From contig NW_020194644.1 of assembly GCF_002865645.1 (NCBI RefSeq), forward strand, positions 975,741 to 1,039,740: a stretch of DNA of 64,000 nt. Reading direction: 5' to 3'. Below the pieces are notes generated by a model. That model was given only the letters and a program-made list of their open reading frames with translations. It made no database searches and was not told the origin of the DNA. How positions within the stretch are numbered: the first letter of the stretch is position 1; every line of letters begins with the position of its first letter. A program made the position numbers and the translations under genes. Origin of the DNA: Hyaloscypha bicolor E. Its lineage: Eukaryota; Ascomycota; Leotiomycetes; Helotiales; Hyaloscyphaceae. Of this stretch, positions 26,476-38,230 are shown one piece after another.

Positions 26476-28016
26476 AAAGACGGCTGCTCAACTTGAAGTT
26501 GAAGTTGAGGCTGTATAACGTGAGGTGAAAGGCGAGCGGACCACGATGATTGAGATGTTCAATGCAATGTCTAGAATGCTGAATCACCTTTCCCGTTCGG
26601 AGATCGACTGTGTTGAAGGGAGGACGTTTTAAGATAAGTCGATGATCAAAGGTAGTGATTGCCACTGAGGCAGAGGTGAGACAGATTCCGCAATAGAGCC
26701 TATGACGCACCGAGACCGCAAGGCCAGCAGAACCGCTTCCGTATTGTGTATTAAGGTGAGATGCGAAGAAGAGTAGACGCGGGATAGAGGATTGGGGTGG
26801 TGCAAGGGAAGCTACCCCGTTGAGGAAAGACGAGATGCAAGCAACCTGGGGAGCTGCGCTACATGAAGGATATTGTTTGATGGATGAAAAGTTGTGGCTG
26901 ATGGATGGGGTTGCAAGAGGCAGATGGAAGGCGAAGTGCGTAGAATAAAGCAAGAAAGGCGGAGGATTTGACGTGGTGGAAGGGGCTGTAAGACGAAAGA
27001 AAAGAAAGGCAGTGGGAGAAGGTTCGTTTTTGTGTTGAGATGGCCTCGCTTAAGCGCCTCGAAATATCGAGAGTCGATGACGGTGATGAATATTGCGAAC
27101 CGACAAGATGAAAGTAGTACCTCACCTTGGAAGAAACTATTCTGAACGGGCTGGCCTGGGGCGAAGTTCACCCTGTGCCTTGTGGTTGTGAGTGCATGGG
27201 ACCGTCAAGGTCGAGTGAAAGCTGCTGCCAAATGGAAAGGGGTTTGAGAGGAATTCAAGTGTTTGGGCACTTCTAAGCTGCGGTCCCTGAAAGCAAATCT
27301 TTTTGTCTGAACTCGACCTGCCTGTCTATCGATGATATTATTCCCTCCCGAATGAGAAATTATAATCTATCATGGGTCAGAACGTCTGGAAATTCTGCAC
27401 AAGGATTCGGCTCACTCGCTTCCTTTGATAATCATTTACTTTGCCACAAAGTTCAAGTAAAGCAGCGCACTTCTCCTTAACCTGGGTCTGCCCCTTTATT
27501 TCTCAACTTTGGAACATCGAGGTCGCGTGGCAATGCCCGGGGGGTGCTTAGCGTCTGGCAAGTCCTCAAGCTTTAGGAGTGCTTAACACCGCTGCTGAAA
27601 AGACGGATTTGAAACCAGACCCGAGGAGAATCTATTGGAAACACTTTGCGAAAAATTTTGAACGTATGCTTAACAGTAATATAGTTTGACAACGAACTGC
27701 CAATTGGTAGTGGGCTACTGGTGAAACTTTACTCGTATTATCGGCACCGAGAGAGGATATCGGACGCTCTTGAGGCAGGATATATTTCTTCGAGTGCCAG
27801 TACGACCGATTGATTTCGCAGGGCTTCGAGTACTGCCACCCGTAGCCACGTGAAAGAAGTAAATAGAAACATCTGAGTTACAGAAGTGGGCATTTAGTCT
27901 TCTTTAAAATATTCTACCTAAAGTGGAAACAGAATTCGAGACGAATATTGCAAGTCTTTAAGCGACTCGTATGCAAGTATAATCATATTGTTTCCCTCAG
28001 ATTTGAAGATTTTCGC
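26476..28016. other. Upstream region of the GTPase gene and 3' flank of the aminotransferase
   Basis: Several overlapping minus frames (26953-26330 and 27171-26812) are low-complexity and more likely 5' leader or promoter sequence. No other feature is seen. Confidence 0.5.
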
Positions 28017-29728
28017 TCAATGTCCCAGGCCACCCTGGTACATCCCAACAAATCCCTCTGCCGCTTTCAAGAACTTCTCCACATGACTCTCATTTATCTC
28101 AATATTCAAAGCCACGAAACCTCTCTGAGCGAGGTAAATACCCTGTTCAAGCATATAATGCCAAAAAATTGATTGCAGACTTTTCTCACTCTCGCCAGAA
28201 AAATGTACATTCATTATACTTCCGCGACCAGAGACCCACATTCCTCCTTTTCTCGAATGGTGCGCAATCTTCGACTTCGTATTGCGAGGCTCGGAGAGCG
28301 AGAGGGATTCGACGGAAAGGGCAGTGTCTGGAGTGGAAGTATAACATTGGGTGCCAGTAAAGGGAGATTCGAGTTCGTTTTTTTGCGGACAGGGTTTGAA
28401 GACTGCTGGCTGTTCTTGGTCAATTTGGCAAGACCTTAACAGAATTGCTTGGAGGCCAGTCCGGAGAGAATCGCCGAGTGCGTTGAGGCGTTTGACTTCG
28501 GCTTCGTTGTACAGATTGATGCCCGTACATCCAGCAGCCATAGTGACAACATTGTTATTGAATGTCCCCGAATGTGCCAGTACACCGTCTCGAGGGTCAA
28601 ACATGCTCATCACTCTCTTTCGGCCACCGAATGCGCCGAACGTCATGCCTCCGCCGACCCATTTCCCCAGTGTAACGAGGTCGGGTGTCAGGCCAAGTTC
28701 GGAGGAGAGGCCATGGTAGGAGAGCCTAGAGGTCATTACTTCGTCGACGATAAAGAGTGCACCCAACTTATTGGCTCTGGTATTGAGGAAGTGGAGGAAG
28801 TTTTCGTTGCCAGGAATAGCGCCGCCGCTTCCTTGAATGCATTCCACAATTATGGCGGCGAGGGAGTCCTTTGGTAGGCTGTCCAGAATAGTTTGAGTGC
28901 CGGAAATGTTGTTATACGGTGCGAGAATGAAGTCATGCGGAAGATTGGCGTTGATTTTGTTGGTGGTGAGCGGGAACGAAAGTGTGCCGCCGTGATATCC
29001 GTTCTTGAATGCTAGAACCTTCGTTCGTCCGGTATAAGCGACTGCTGCGGCAAGGGCCATTGTGTTGGCTTCAGTGCCGGAGTTGGTGAAGCGGACGAGC
29101 TCGATGCCGGAAGGACAAAAGCGCTTGGTGACCTGGAAAATCGGATCAGCCTGCCGGAAGACAAAGACCACACGTGACATGAAAACGAAGTCAAGCAGTT
29201 CACCTTCTTTGCAAGAGCTCTTTCATACATATTCGGCCCTCCATAGTTCCAACCGTTCTTCATCGCCTCAGAGACGGCCGCAGCGATCGCGGGGTTGGAG
29301 TGGCCATATATTCCGGCAGTGAATTCCCCGAGAAAATCGATGTAAACTTCACCATCCAGACTCGTCAGCTCGCAGCCCTCGCCTTTCACTATTGAGTGTT
29401 AGTGTTTGTTTGCCTCTCGGATCTGAATTATACCTGGTGTGGAATACTGACCAAATGTGATTGGAAACGGGCTGGAGTGTAGCACAGTCCTCGTATTTCC
29501 ACCAGGAAAATCCTTGCACGCTTCATTGTGTGCCTCCAAGCTCTTTGGGTTTGCAACGGTATATCTAACCTGAGAGGAGGATAAAGCTGCGGATAGCGGG
29601 TCGAAGGAGGAATCAGGATTTCTTCCTGGCAATGTGATGGAGTCCCCCGATTCTCCAGGTGGGTGGGTGCCGTTGACCCCAGAAGTGGGGTACGATGACA
29701 TGATACTGTTTGTGACAATGTGCGGCAC
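28017..29728 (-). CDS. Class III PLP aminotransferase, glutamate-1-semialdehyde 2,1-aminomutase-like
   Basis: PLP-dependent fold-type I enzyme. Exons 29728-29452, 29388-29204 and 29132-28017 splice in frame (introns of 63 and 71 nt) to 525 aa, or 516 aa from the Met at 29701 (MSSYPTSG). Motifs are PGGNTRTVLHSSPFPITF, the substrate-binding YIDFLGEFTAGIYGHSNP, RFTNSGTEANTMALAAA (cofactor phosphate), NGYHGG, VECIQGSGG, FIVDEVMTSR (Asp to the pyridine N), and the Schiff-base Lys in LVTLGKWVGGGMTFGAFGG. A Ser/Pro-rich insert of about 60 residues (about 28250-28440) sits between QAIL and SRKGGMWVSGRG; the family has a short linker there, so it may hide an unspliced intron. Fungi do not make haem from glutamate, so the substrate is not GSA by default; the actual amino donor and acceptor are unknown. 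Confidence 0.9.
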
Positions 29729-30053
29729 TTTGCGAACCCCTTTTCAGACCGTTGTGCCTGGAATTGGCTGTTGACTGAAGTGTGAAAGGAGAGAGAGGGG
29801 CTGAAGACCACATGTTTGGAGCCATGTTTGTCGTTCTTCGGATTTCGTAGTGGAAGATTTCATTGAGAATCCTCACACAGCCGAAGCCAGATCCCCCGAA
29901 CATCTCGCCGACCTCGATTCCTCCAAATTACAACAATACAACAACTCCATATAGCTCGTATAGAAGCATCACGACCTCTGCAACAGAGCATACATTTCCT
30001 CCTCCAGCTCCTCGAACTCAATTGACCCACGACCATTCGAATATCGCATCACA
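29729..30053. promoter_or_regulatory. 325-bp bidirectional promoter
   Basis: The aminotransferase (minus) and DUF2470 gene (plus) start codons are 325 bp apart, so the two genes must share their promoter space. The last 100 bp before the DUF2470 ATG are C/A-rich, as in many fungal leaders. Confidence 0.7.
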
Positions 30054-30734
30054 ATGGCGGACCAAAGAGCCAAGGACACCGCCATGGCAGAGCGCATCAT
30101 CAAACACATGAACAACGACCACGCAGACTCGATCTCCCTCTACCTCCGACACTACCGCAAGCTCTCTGCAAGCTCCGCCCGCGGCGCCATCATGACCGAT
30201 ATCTCTCTCTCCGCCATGACCTTCGAGACCACCGACGGCAAAACCCACATAATTTCACTGAAGCCTCCCATGGCCTCCTTCGCCGAAGCTCGCACACGAT
30301 CAGTGGATATGGACCGCGAAGCCCGCTCTGCCCTCGACATCTCCCCCATAAAACTCACCTCCTACCTTCCTCCACGAAAACCCGCCCACATTATCGTTTT
30401 CGGCCTTTGCGCAATGGCATATGTCAACTTTGCTACGAAACACATGATGGTTCCGGGGACATTCTTCTACGATAAGGTTTTGCCGTGGTGGCCTGGCGGA
30501 CCGGAATCATATCTATGGACTGTAGACAAAGTCTTTTATCCGATGTTGGCGATACATTTTACAGAAGCATTCTTGTTGGATCGGACGAAGCTCAGAAAAT
30601 ATGGTGTGGAGAGAGGGTCGGCGCTTTGGTGGAAGTGGATGGCTAGCGTCTTCATCGAAGGATGGGGCTGCTGGAAGAGGATTGATGCCGAGGTGGGGAG
30701 GAAAATGAAAGAGGCGGAAAAGGCCCAGCATTGA
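30054..30734 (+). CDS. DUF2470-domain integral membrane protein
   Basis: Single-exon 226-aa protein. Residues about 10-90 match the DUF2470 pattern (IIKHMNNDHADSISLYLRHY, then DISLSAMTFETTDGKTHIISLKPPM), the fold also found in the C-terminal part of HugZ/haem-oxygenase-like and pyridoxamine-oxidase-related proteins. Two or three hydrophobic segments follow (AHIIVFGLCAMAYVNFA; YPMLAIHFTEAFLLD; the Trp-rich SALWWKWMASVFIEGWGCW), then a charged tail. Fungal proteins of this two-part layout are common but lack a defined function. It shares its promoter with the aminotransferase. Confidence 0.88.
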   Translation: MADQRAKDTAMAERIIKHMNNDHADSISLYLRHYRKLSASSARGAIMTDISLSAMTFETTDGKTHIISLKPPMASFAEARTRSVDMDREARSALDISPIKLTSYLPPRKPAHIIVFGLCAMAYVNFATKHMMVPGTFFYDKVLPWWPGGPESYLWTVDKVFYPMLAIHFTEAFLLDRTKLRKYGVERGSALWWKWMASVFIEGWGCWKRIDAEVGRKMKEAEKAQH

Positions 30735-31544
30735 GATTTTGGAGTGGCGCTGCTTTGCTCCGCAGTGATATATGAGCTTTTGGCTGTTTATGAACCCCTA
30801 ACATATCTTGTTGAGCCTCTCTGCCACTTGCATACCTGCGATCTCTGGCTGTAGTTACTGTAGCCGCTGCTATCCATCCCATTCCACCACTTAAAGGCTT
30901 CGTTGCTAAGCTTTGGTGCAAAGTTGCTCTCTGACTCTTTGATCAAGTGATGGTTTCTCATTTTATGTTGTTGCGTATTATTATTCATTTTTAGCTAATA
31001 TGTATTTACAATTCATTGCCTTTCTCTCGTCTCCCCACTCTCTGTGCCCTACTTTTCTGACCATAGAACGTTCGGAGAAGTCGGAGCGTCAAGATTATCT
31101 CCGAGGATAACAACAAAGCACAGCTCCGTCAAGCAAGGAGCTAATAACATGAGATTCTATGGCGGATGCTGAAGCTAACTGGAATCTCCCAGTATCAAAG
31201 ATCCAATCTTGGCTGTATGTGATGGTGTGCTTACAAGAACATATGCCAATTCCTACAAGAGCATGATCACAGACAGCTTTTTGGAGCGAAGTCGGCGTCC
31301 AAACGTCGAATTACCAATGGCATCTCAGGGATTGAAATGGGGGTTGCCCGGGGTTATCGAACAGTTAGATACATACAGCCAATGATGAACTGCTGCCCAT
31401 GAGCTCGTGTGGATGGTATCATCTCGCGACCAAATGAGCAATTAGTGGGGTTAGTAAGTACAACATCGAAAATATATTTATTATCCACTCCATAACTCTA
31501 TTATATTTGCAACCCCCTCCCAAATATCTACCAGAATCAACAAC
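30735..31544. other. Intergenic, contains the promoter of the TauD-like gene
   Basis: No gene is seen. The last 50 bp carry a C/A-rich leader before the ATG at 31545. Confidence 0.5.
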
Positions 31545-32282
31545 ATGGCTCCCTCCGTTGCTCAAGAAGTTCCCAGTCAGGAATCATTGCAAGAAATTGC
31601 CGAGCTAAAGCTCAATCGTGCCTTCGACCCCTCTCAACACACCTCTGTAAATCCGCACTTCCCAACATTGACCCGATCTTAATATTTCACAGTACAAATA
31701 CGAGCACTACCTTCCCGTCTACGATGAAACTACCAAATTCCCACCTACCGAGCCCTTTGAATTCGTCGACCGCGGAGTCAAAGCCGATCAATCCAAAACG
31801 CACCTTCTCGATCCTCAAAACACCGGGCTCGAGGTCACGAAATTGACTCCTCGCATCGGGACAGAGATCAAAGGCGTTCAGCTCTCCGAGTTGACTGATA
31901 TCCAGAAAGACGAACTTGCGCTTCTGATCGCCGAGCGAGGCGTCGTCGTCTTTCGAGGCCAGGATTTCAAGGACATTGGCGTTGAGAAGCAGAAAGAGTT
32001 CGGCTCGTACTTTGGCAGACTCCACGTCCACGTAGGCGATCCTTCTTCCGCACCTGTCTTTTTTTCTCCTCAAATCCAAGCAGGATAAATGGCTGATGAA
32101 TCTCTTAGCCCGTCGGAGCTCATGTCGAAGGTGCAATCGAGTTTCACAATATCTACCTCGGTCCTGGTTGCAACTACTTGGTGTACACAGAATCCTCTCA
32201 AGAATATGCGCTCCACCTCCAAGACCAAATGCACCACGTTTTGGTCCACTACAACCACAACCCCAAACGTCATGATTTATAA
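31545..32282 (+). pseudogene. Truncated TauD/TfdA-like 2-oxoglutarate dioxygenase
   Basis: Exons 31545-31646, 31693-32031 and 32109-32282 splice in frame (introns of 46 and 77 nt) to 204 aa. The N-terminal half is typical of fungal alpha-ketoglutarate-dependent sulfonate/taurine dioxygenases: YKYEHYLPVYDETTKFPP, LTPRIGTEIKGVQLSEL, ERGVVVFRGQDF, FGSYFGRLHVH-PVGAH, IEFHNIYLGP. After about residue 160 homology fades, and the frame ends where an AT-rich block begins. The iron-binding H-x-D segment, distal His and 2-oxoglutarate-binding Arg of the C-terminal half are absent; the family is usually about 370 aa. The gene is a 3' truncation and the product should be inactive. Confidence 0.8.
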
Positions 32283-32344
32283 GCAAGTTGCAGTGACTGC
32301 AGTGAGCGAAGGTGTGTGCGTTACCGAGGCTACATACTACTAGA

Positions 32345-33520
32345 TAGAGATATATTTAGTATCCGATCTTATCTCTTAAAGTAAAAGAGAATAAAGTAAA
32401 GCATATTACTAGGAAAAGGAATTAGAACTACTTGTAATATATTTGCCTTCCGAAAGAAGAGTCGGCTAAAAGTCGTCTTGTGGATTAGCGGCCCGTTTTG
32501 CCGAAACCTGTTCTCTAGATAAGTCTCCCGGATAATTATAGTAGGGTTAGATAGATGGTTTTGCTACTTTAGCAAGTACTTATTATTAGAGGAAGGTTAA
32601 TGGTTTATTATTATATTATAAAATAGAGATATTCTTAATATTAGAATAGATCTCTATAGGTAATTAATATAAATTATAAGGCTAATTATAGCTATAGAGA
32701 AGGGGAATCTCCTAGCGGGTTTAATCTAAGGATAGCTAACGGGAGAAGTTCTAGATAATAAGGACAAATTTAGATACTATAGTCTTATAGTGTTTTTTAT
32801 TATTTTAAAAGTAAAATAAGAAAATAAAAAGGTATTTCTATAGGATAGGACAAAATTTAGACTCAAAAAACTACTTTAGGTATTAGTAAAGAATATAGCT
32901 AAATAAAAATAAATTATCCTTAATTATAAACTTATTTCCCGGAGTTTTGAGAAATATACTAAATAGCTTTACTAGATTTTGGGAGGGGCTTTTATTTATT
33001 TATAAGCTATATCTACTTTAGTTCGAGTCTCGAATATCGAGGTTCTTTATAGAGATTTTTGAAAAATATTAAACCTTATATAAATAATTTAGTAAAATTA
33101 GATAAATAGGGAAGATATTAAGGGCTTTAATTATTAAGAAGTAAACCTGAGTTTATATTTAAGCAAATCCCTAAATACCTATTTAATAAAGATATTTAGC
33201 GAGTTCTCCTACTAGGATAATATTCCTGACTAGTAAACTTATTATTATTAGTCCTATTAGATATAATTATATTTATACTTATAATAAAGAATAAAAATTC
33301 GCTCTTGAAACCTTAATTCTTAGCTATGGTTTTATAAGAATATTATTTATGGAAGGGGAAAGCAAATTCCACATAGTAAGAATCAGGGTATTATGGGATT
33401 CGAGGGTGCTTCGGAATAAGATCCTTATCTACTCGTTACTGGGACTTCTAGATAGTAAGGTGTAAAGAATGTCCTGGTAGTGAGAAGGACTTTAATAGTG
33501 CCAGTAGCTCCCCAAAACTA
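32345..33520. mobile_element. AT-rich RIP-degraded repeat block
   Basis: Base composition drops sharply right after the TauD relic and recovers near 33530. CA and TG dinucleotides are scarce and TA abundant, as in the other RIP blocks. No frame or terminal repeat can be assigned; the block is probably a transposon remnant. Confidence 0.6.
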
Positions 33521-33595
33521 TTACCAAAGTCAGACTCAACTTTTTTTTTCGCTGGTTCTGTTTTAGTATCTGGACGTGAGCAGCTGCTGCTTTAA

Positions 33596-33686
33596 CCTGA
33601 GCCGAGGGTGAGCATTCCTGAGCGTTCCTGAGCTTGGCCTGAGCTCGGCCTGAGCAACCTGAGCACACGGCAAAGTCAGCCTGAGC
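33596..33686 (+). repeat. Degenerate CCTGAGC tandem cluster
   Basis: Seven copies of CCTGAGC occur in about 90 bp with spacers of 2-15 bp, at the edge of an AT-rich block. Confidence 0.75.
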
Positions 33687-33874
33687 ATACGCTAAGAGGC
33701 CATTTTAGCTCTCAAAGGGGCTCATTCTGGCTCCCTTGATGCCCGGTTAAACTTTCCTCATTGGATCTGTGAGGACAGATCCCATTTTGGCTCCCTTGCG
33801 ACCGAGATTCCTCCGGAACCATTTTTGGATCCACGTTCGCTTATATTCACGTGATGAGTAGCTCAGCCTCATCA

Positions 33875-34240
33875 TGTTGGAAATAGGTGCCTAAGGCTAC
33901 TATGGCAATTCAGCTGTGCAGGCACAGCTGTTCAGCTATACAGGGGTTTTTAAGGGGTTTTCAGTAGCAATAGGGACCATTTGGATGTCTATAAGTATAG
34001 GCTTTAGATCACTGTAAAATGGATAGTCGTCCTGGAACCAGTTGCACGTGACCTTTTGCTCTGCCGTTCTAACTCATCATTCTATAACGTCTCCTTAATG
34101 TCTATAAGGGCGATTTTATATAAATACGAATTCCAGTAACATTTAATTTACTCCTCTTTACTGTGGATCTTTTTATATTATACTTTCCTTACGTGTTTCT
34201 TCTCTCTTTCTCCTGGTTTTTGTTCTGCTGGTAGAAGGCA
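33875..34240 (+). mobile_element. Possible solo LTR related to the copia LTR
   Basis: It begins TGTTGGAAATAGG, resembling the copia LTR start TGTTGAAATTAGG at 41648. It has CAGCTG/AGCTATACAGGGG-type motifs and a GCACGTGACC block, also present in that LTR (41969 onward), and is followed by a TATATAAATA box. The 3' boundary is not defined. Confidence 0.4.
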
Positions 34241-34566
34241 AGGGGCCAAGGTGCTCTGATGGCGGGTTTGATTCACGCACATGCGGCATTACTTCCGGAA
34301 GGGGCTTGTACCAGTTCCACCTCAGCGGCTAGTTGGATAACTGCGGCGGATTGGGATGACTGGTTCGCAGGTTGATTGTTATGAGACTCATGCCGCTGCA
34401 AGATTACCCTACGAAGGGGTTACTACGGTTTAGGAGGGGGATCATGGCATGCCATGCGAGGGGCAATCGTATCAGCTGGACTGCAAGGGGAGATCGCCGG
34501 TGGCAAGTCTGCTGATGGTGACATTACATAGTAGTGGTGCCGCGTTAGGGACCAGTCGCACCAGTG

Positions 34567-34860
34567 CCCAGTGGTACTAGGAGATTCATGTAAATCCTAG
34601 TAGTCTAGGATCGTACTGGCACCGGAGCTTCACGAGCAATCTGGGGGGGAGGGTCAGCTGGTAGACGTCAGACAGAGGTGGAGATTCATGCAGGATCGAT
34701 GCCGCATCCAAGAGTCACACCAAAGGCCAGTGGTACTAGGAGATTCATATAAATCCTGGCAAGGTAGAATCACGCTAGCGCTACAGTTCACTGAAAAAGA
34801 GTGCAGGATCAGCTGGGTAGGAGTTAAACGGAGGTGGAGATTCATGCAACGGCAGAGATT
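34567..34860 (+). repeat. Two-copy direct repeat, about 162-bp period
   Basis: CCAGTGGTACTAGGAGATTC recurs with a period of about 162 bp (about 34570 and 34732), and GGAGGTGGAGATTCATGCA-like sequence recurs at about 34675 and 34835. The copies have diverged moderately. No coding role is evident. Confidence 0.7.
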
Positions 34861-34879
34861 ACGCCAATAAAAGATCTTA

Positions 34880-35210
34880 ACGTGGGTCGCCAGGACAAAA
34901 TCTGCCCGGAGATCAGGTTTGGAGGGATGCTCATCATACTACTAAGTATGATGTAATTCCGGCTACTAAAGATCGGCTTATACATATATAATCTCGTTGA
35001 TCTTCCATCTTCCTCTCTTCCTCCCTCCTCACCTCTTCATCCATCTTCATTCATTTTTATTCATCTTCATTCAATAAAACCGAAAACATCATATTCTATT
35101 AATTCTCGCCATAGCCCTCGCGAGTAGAGCTATCAAGGATTACGAAACAGCCGACGGGATTTTTAACTTAGAAGCCCTAAGTTACAATCACTACATCTCA
35201 ACATGGGAAC
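34880..35210 (+). mobile_element. Possible LTR remnant
   Basis: A TATATAATCTCG box, a C/T-rich leader, an AATAAAACC signal and a terminus ACTACATCTCAACA resemble the layout of fungal LTRs. No partner copy is visible in the window. Confidence 0.3.
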
Positions 35211-36150
35211 CATATGCTGCGCGTACCTATCTTCCGATAGCCTATATACGTCGCCGAACAAGAACGAACCCAAAGTCAAGCTTACTCTCTAGATAGTTGA
35301 CGACCGAAGCCCAACGACCTTGCTATAATAAGTTTACAGCTTTCGACTTTAGAGGCGAAGGATTAATGAGCAGTAATGCTTCTACCCTACTTAGATTGTT
35401 ACCTAATTAAATTTAAGTTCGAGCTCGCCCTTATTCAAACGCCGACCGGCTGAGATTTGCTGGCCATACGACTGTTAATATATACCTGACTTACTATATG
35501 TCCAACGAGAGGGCTGACAGGATCTTAAGCCACGTATTTCAAAAGGATCAATTTCAGACGGGCGAGGAAAATCCCACGGCAGCAAACTCCAAAAGCCAGA
35601 CGCTAACCGCAATTTCTCAGGAAAATTCTACCGCCAGTCATCCCCAAGTAGGCAAGACTGCGGTCACACGAGTCTTTTATAACGGATGCCTCCTCTCTCT
35701 TGGCCGAACCTACCCGTAACCAAATCAACCTTAATTGGGACAGCTAGTAATTTATTGAGCTCTCTTGCTATTTGCTGGCGGAGGGCACCGACGACAAACT
35801 TCAGGCTAGGGGTTTAAGGTGTGTAGCCGAGGACTCTATTCTACGAAAATTTCCAGTTACACACATCACCGTCTTTGCTCTAATACGATACACACCTGCC
35901 TCCCCACCCAACAACAATTTACATCACCTACTCCAAAATTATGTGATCTGCGAGAAAGCGAGGGATGGCCAATTGGAGATCGACTCTGATAGTGGTGTGG
36001 TGTGGCGGACGAAGTACCTTGAGAGGCGACATCGCAGGTCTACGCATGTCACAGCGCTTCGATCGCCGGTCCATCTCTGGGTGGACAGGTCTACTAGAGC
36101 CATTCAGTGATTTCAGCTGAAGGTTGGTTATAGGGTAGTGAGATTTGGAA
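35211..36150 (+). other. Decayed sequence of unclear origin
   Basis: Short plus-strand frames (35498-35719 and 35772-36110) have no recognised family. They could be the eroded N-terminal part of the adjacent helicase relic. Confidence 0.3.
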
Positions 36151-36159
36151 GAAAGAGGC

Positions 36160-38230
36160 GCAGGCTTACAGATGGGGGCATAACGAGATGGCTACAGGTG
36201 AAATATTGTGGTTTATACAAGAAGCCCAATGCAGGACGACGATAGCTTCCTGCTGTGTGGGCCAGACGCAATATCCTTCGGCTCCATCAAGAGAACACCG
36301 TATCTTCTGGACTGGGCCAGCAGCTTGCCACGCAGTGACCATCTCTGGCATGATAAGAACGGGTCTTGGTCGATATACCATCTCACCAAAGTGCTAAAAG
36401 CGGAGACGGCGATGGGCCAGGAATTTACTACGTCGGGTTATCGACACGTCGCTATAGAGATGGGACGGAAATATGTGGGTGGGGATTTTGTGCGGGATTA
36501 GCGTAGGGGAGATGTAGGGGGAGATGAGATGCTGCCAGAGGGAGTAGATGTTATACCAGAGGCAGGTGTACTCGATAGTGCTATTTGTTGAAATTGGTAC
36601 GCTACCATAGCTAGCTCACCAGTCCTTCCAGCACCAGGTTCAACCACTAATTTAGGGTTCTCCACTCTCATTTGTCATGCGTCACTCGCTGAGCTTACCA
36701 AGCTTACTAGTATATCGTCATTTTGATTACTTTTGATTTATCAGCTGATTGATAATGTATCGGAGAAAGCGGGCTCGGCATCACCGGTATCGCCGAAGGG
36801 TAATGGGAATAAATCCCTTACTTTAGACACTTTTCCTCTGTTTTTACACTTCACTCTCCTGTATCTAGTCATTCTACAGATTGTCAACCTCCAATATATC
36901 GATTTTCCATCAATAAATCGATCACTTTCCAATACTATTGATCTTGCCGCAGCTCACACGAGAGAGATGGCTCAGCGGTATAGGGTACGAGGGCACATCA
37001 TTACGAATCTCACGGATGAGAGTCTCTAGGTCTTTGGATCGATCTGCTCGAGGTAGCATGACTTCTTGGGCTTGGATAGTCGCCAGCCGCCGGTTTGGAT
37101 CAAGCATAGCAGGGGATCATCAGATGCAGCCGTGACGGAGACACCGATGAAGAGGTCGGCGGCACGAGGGGGGCTAACATTCCGACCATATTCCAGGCCA
37201 GCCAATCGATCCATGAGAGGAAGTCAGTCGACTTGCTCGATAGGGGTATGGACATCGATCCGGAGAGCAAGAACGAGCCGTCACTGCCGTCGGCTCAAAC
37301 TAAGCAGCATCGATCATGTAGTATGGGATTACGGGGAGACGAGGTGGGCTCCAGTGCTTGTCGTCAGCGCTGACCACAGTGTGTGCTCTGACTTTACGAA
37401 GGTACCACTTACGGTTTCATGCTAGGAATCGAAAGCTGCTATGAAGGTCTATCATCGATGAGTGCCATCTCCCTTACAGGGTCAGCGATTATCGACAGAA
37501 ATTGAGGCATCTACATCATCTACGGGTGCTAGGAGTATCAATTGTATTATTGACGGCCACGCTACTACTTACACGAGTATATAAGCTGGTCGATGCAATA
37601 AGCATCCACAATCCGATCATCATTCGGCGTAGCACGGTTCGGCCCAATATCCGATACATGGTGCAGTGGTGCTCCAACAAGGACTAACTCAAGATGGCTT
37701 GTGAGATAGCGCGGCTCCGCAGGCTCAAGAAAGGGATCACGGGATTTTTTATTGTCGTAGTAGGGATCAGGCAGAAGAGCTAGCGAAGCTGCTCGGATGT
37801 GGATTTTACTACTCTAATTCTGCTAGCAAGGAGGAGACCATCATCTTATAGATGGAAAATAGTGGGTTCTGTGCAGCCGCCGAGGCACTCGGAACGGGGG
37901 TGGACTTCCCGGGAATCGTGTAATCTTACATCGTGCACATCAGGATTCCATATGGAATGATCGACTTCGCGCAGGAGACAGGACGTGGAGGGGGCGCAAC
38001 GGTGAAGATGTGGATTCGATTCTTCTACTGACGGACTTGGAGAGTCAGAAGTTACGGAAGACCGAAGCAGCCGAACTAAGCATCGACGAGATGGCGATGA
38101 AACGGTTCATCGAAATCAAAGAATGCCGTCGACTTGCCATGAGCGCGTATCTTGATGAAGAAGGGAAGACATGTAGAGATGTTAAAGGGCGGGCATGTGA
38201 TCATTGTGGCGAAGGGATTGCGGGTTAGAC
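36160..38230 (+). pseudogene. RecQ-like telomere-linked helicase relic
   Basis: Scattered frames follow the order of the large fungal RecQ-type (telomere-linked, TLH-like) helicases. These are the pre-helicase block ending LTKVLKAET and TTSGYRHVAIEMGRKYVGGDF (about 36350-36500), then WDYGETRWAPVLVVSA (about 37325), LGVSIVLLTATL (SF2 motif III-like, about 37530), RRSTVRPNIRYMVQWC (about 37630), EALGTGVDFPGIV (motif V, about 37885) and PYGMIDFAQETGRGG (motif VI, about 37950). The final Cys-rich segment CRRLAMSAYLDEEG...CDHCGEGI (about 38130-38220) also fits. Frames change and stops interrupt every block; motif I and the DE-x-H box are not visible. Such genes are often subtelomeric. Confidence 0.85.

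Noticed and set aside
26330..26953. 207-codon minus frame upstream of the GTPase
   Set aside because: It overlaps the GTPase start in another frame and is low-complexity; more likely leader or promoter.
34235..34300. tRNA-like or SINE promoter (box B resemblance GGTTTGATTC)
   Set aside because: The box A match is weak and no cloverleaf can be drawn.
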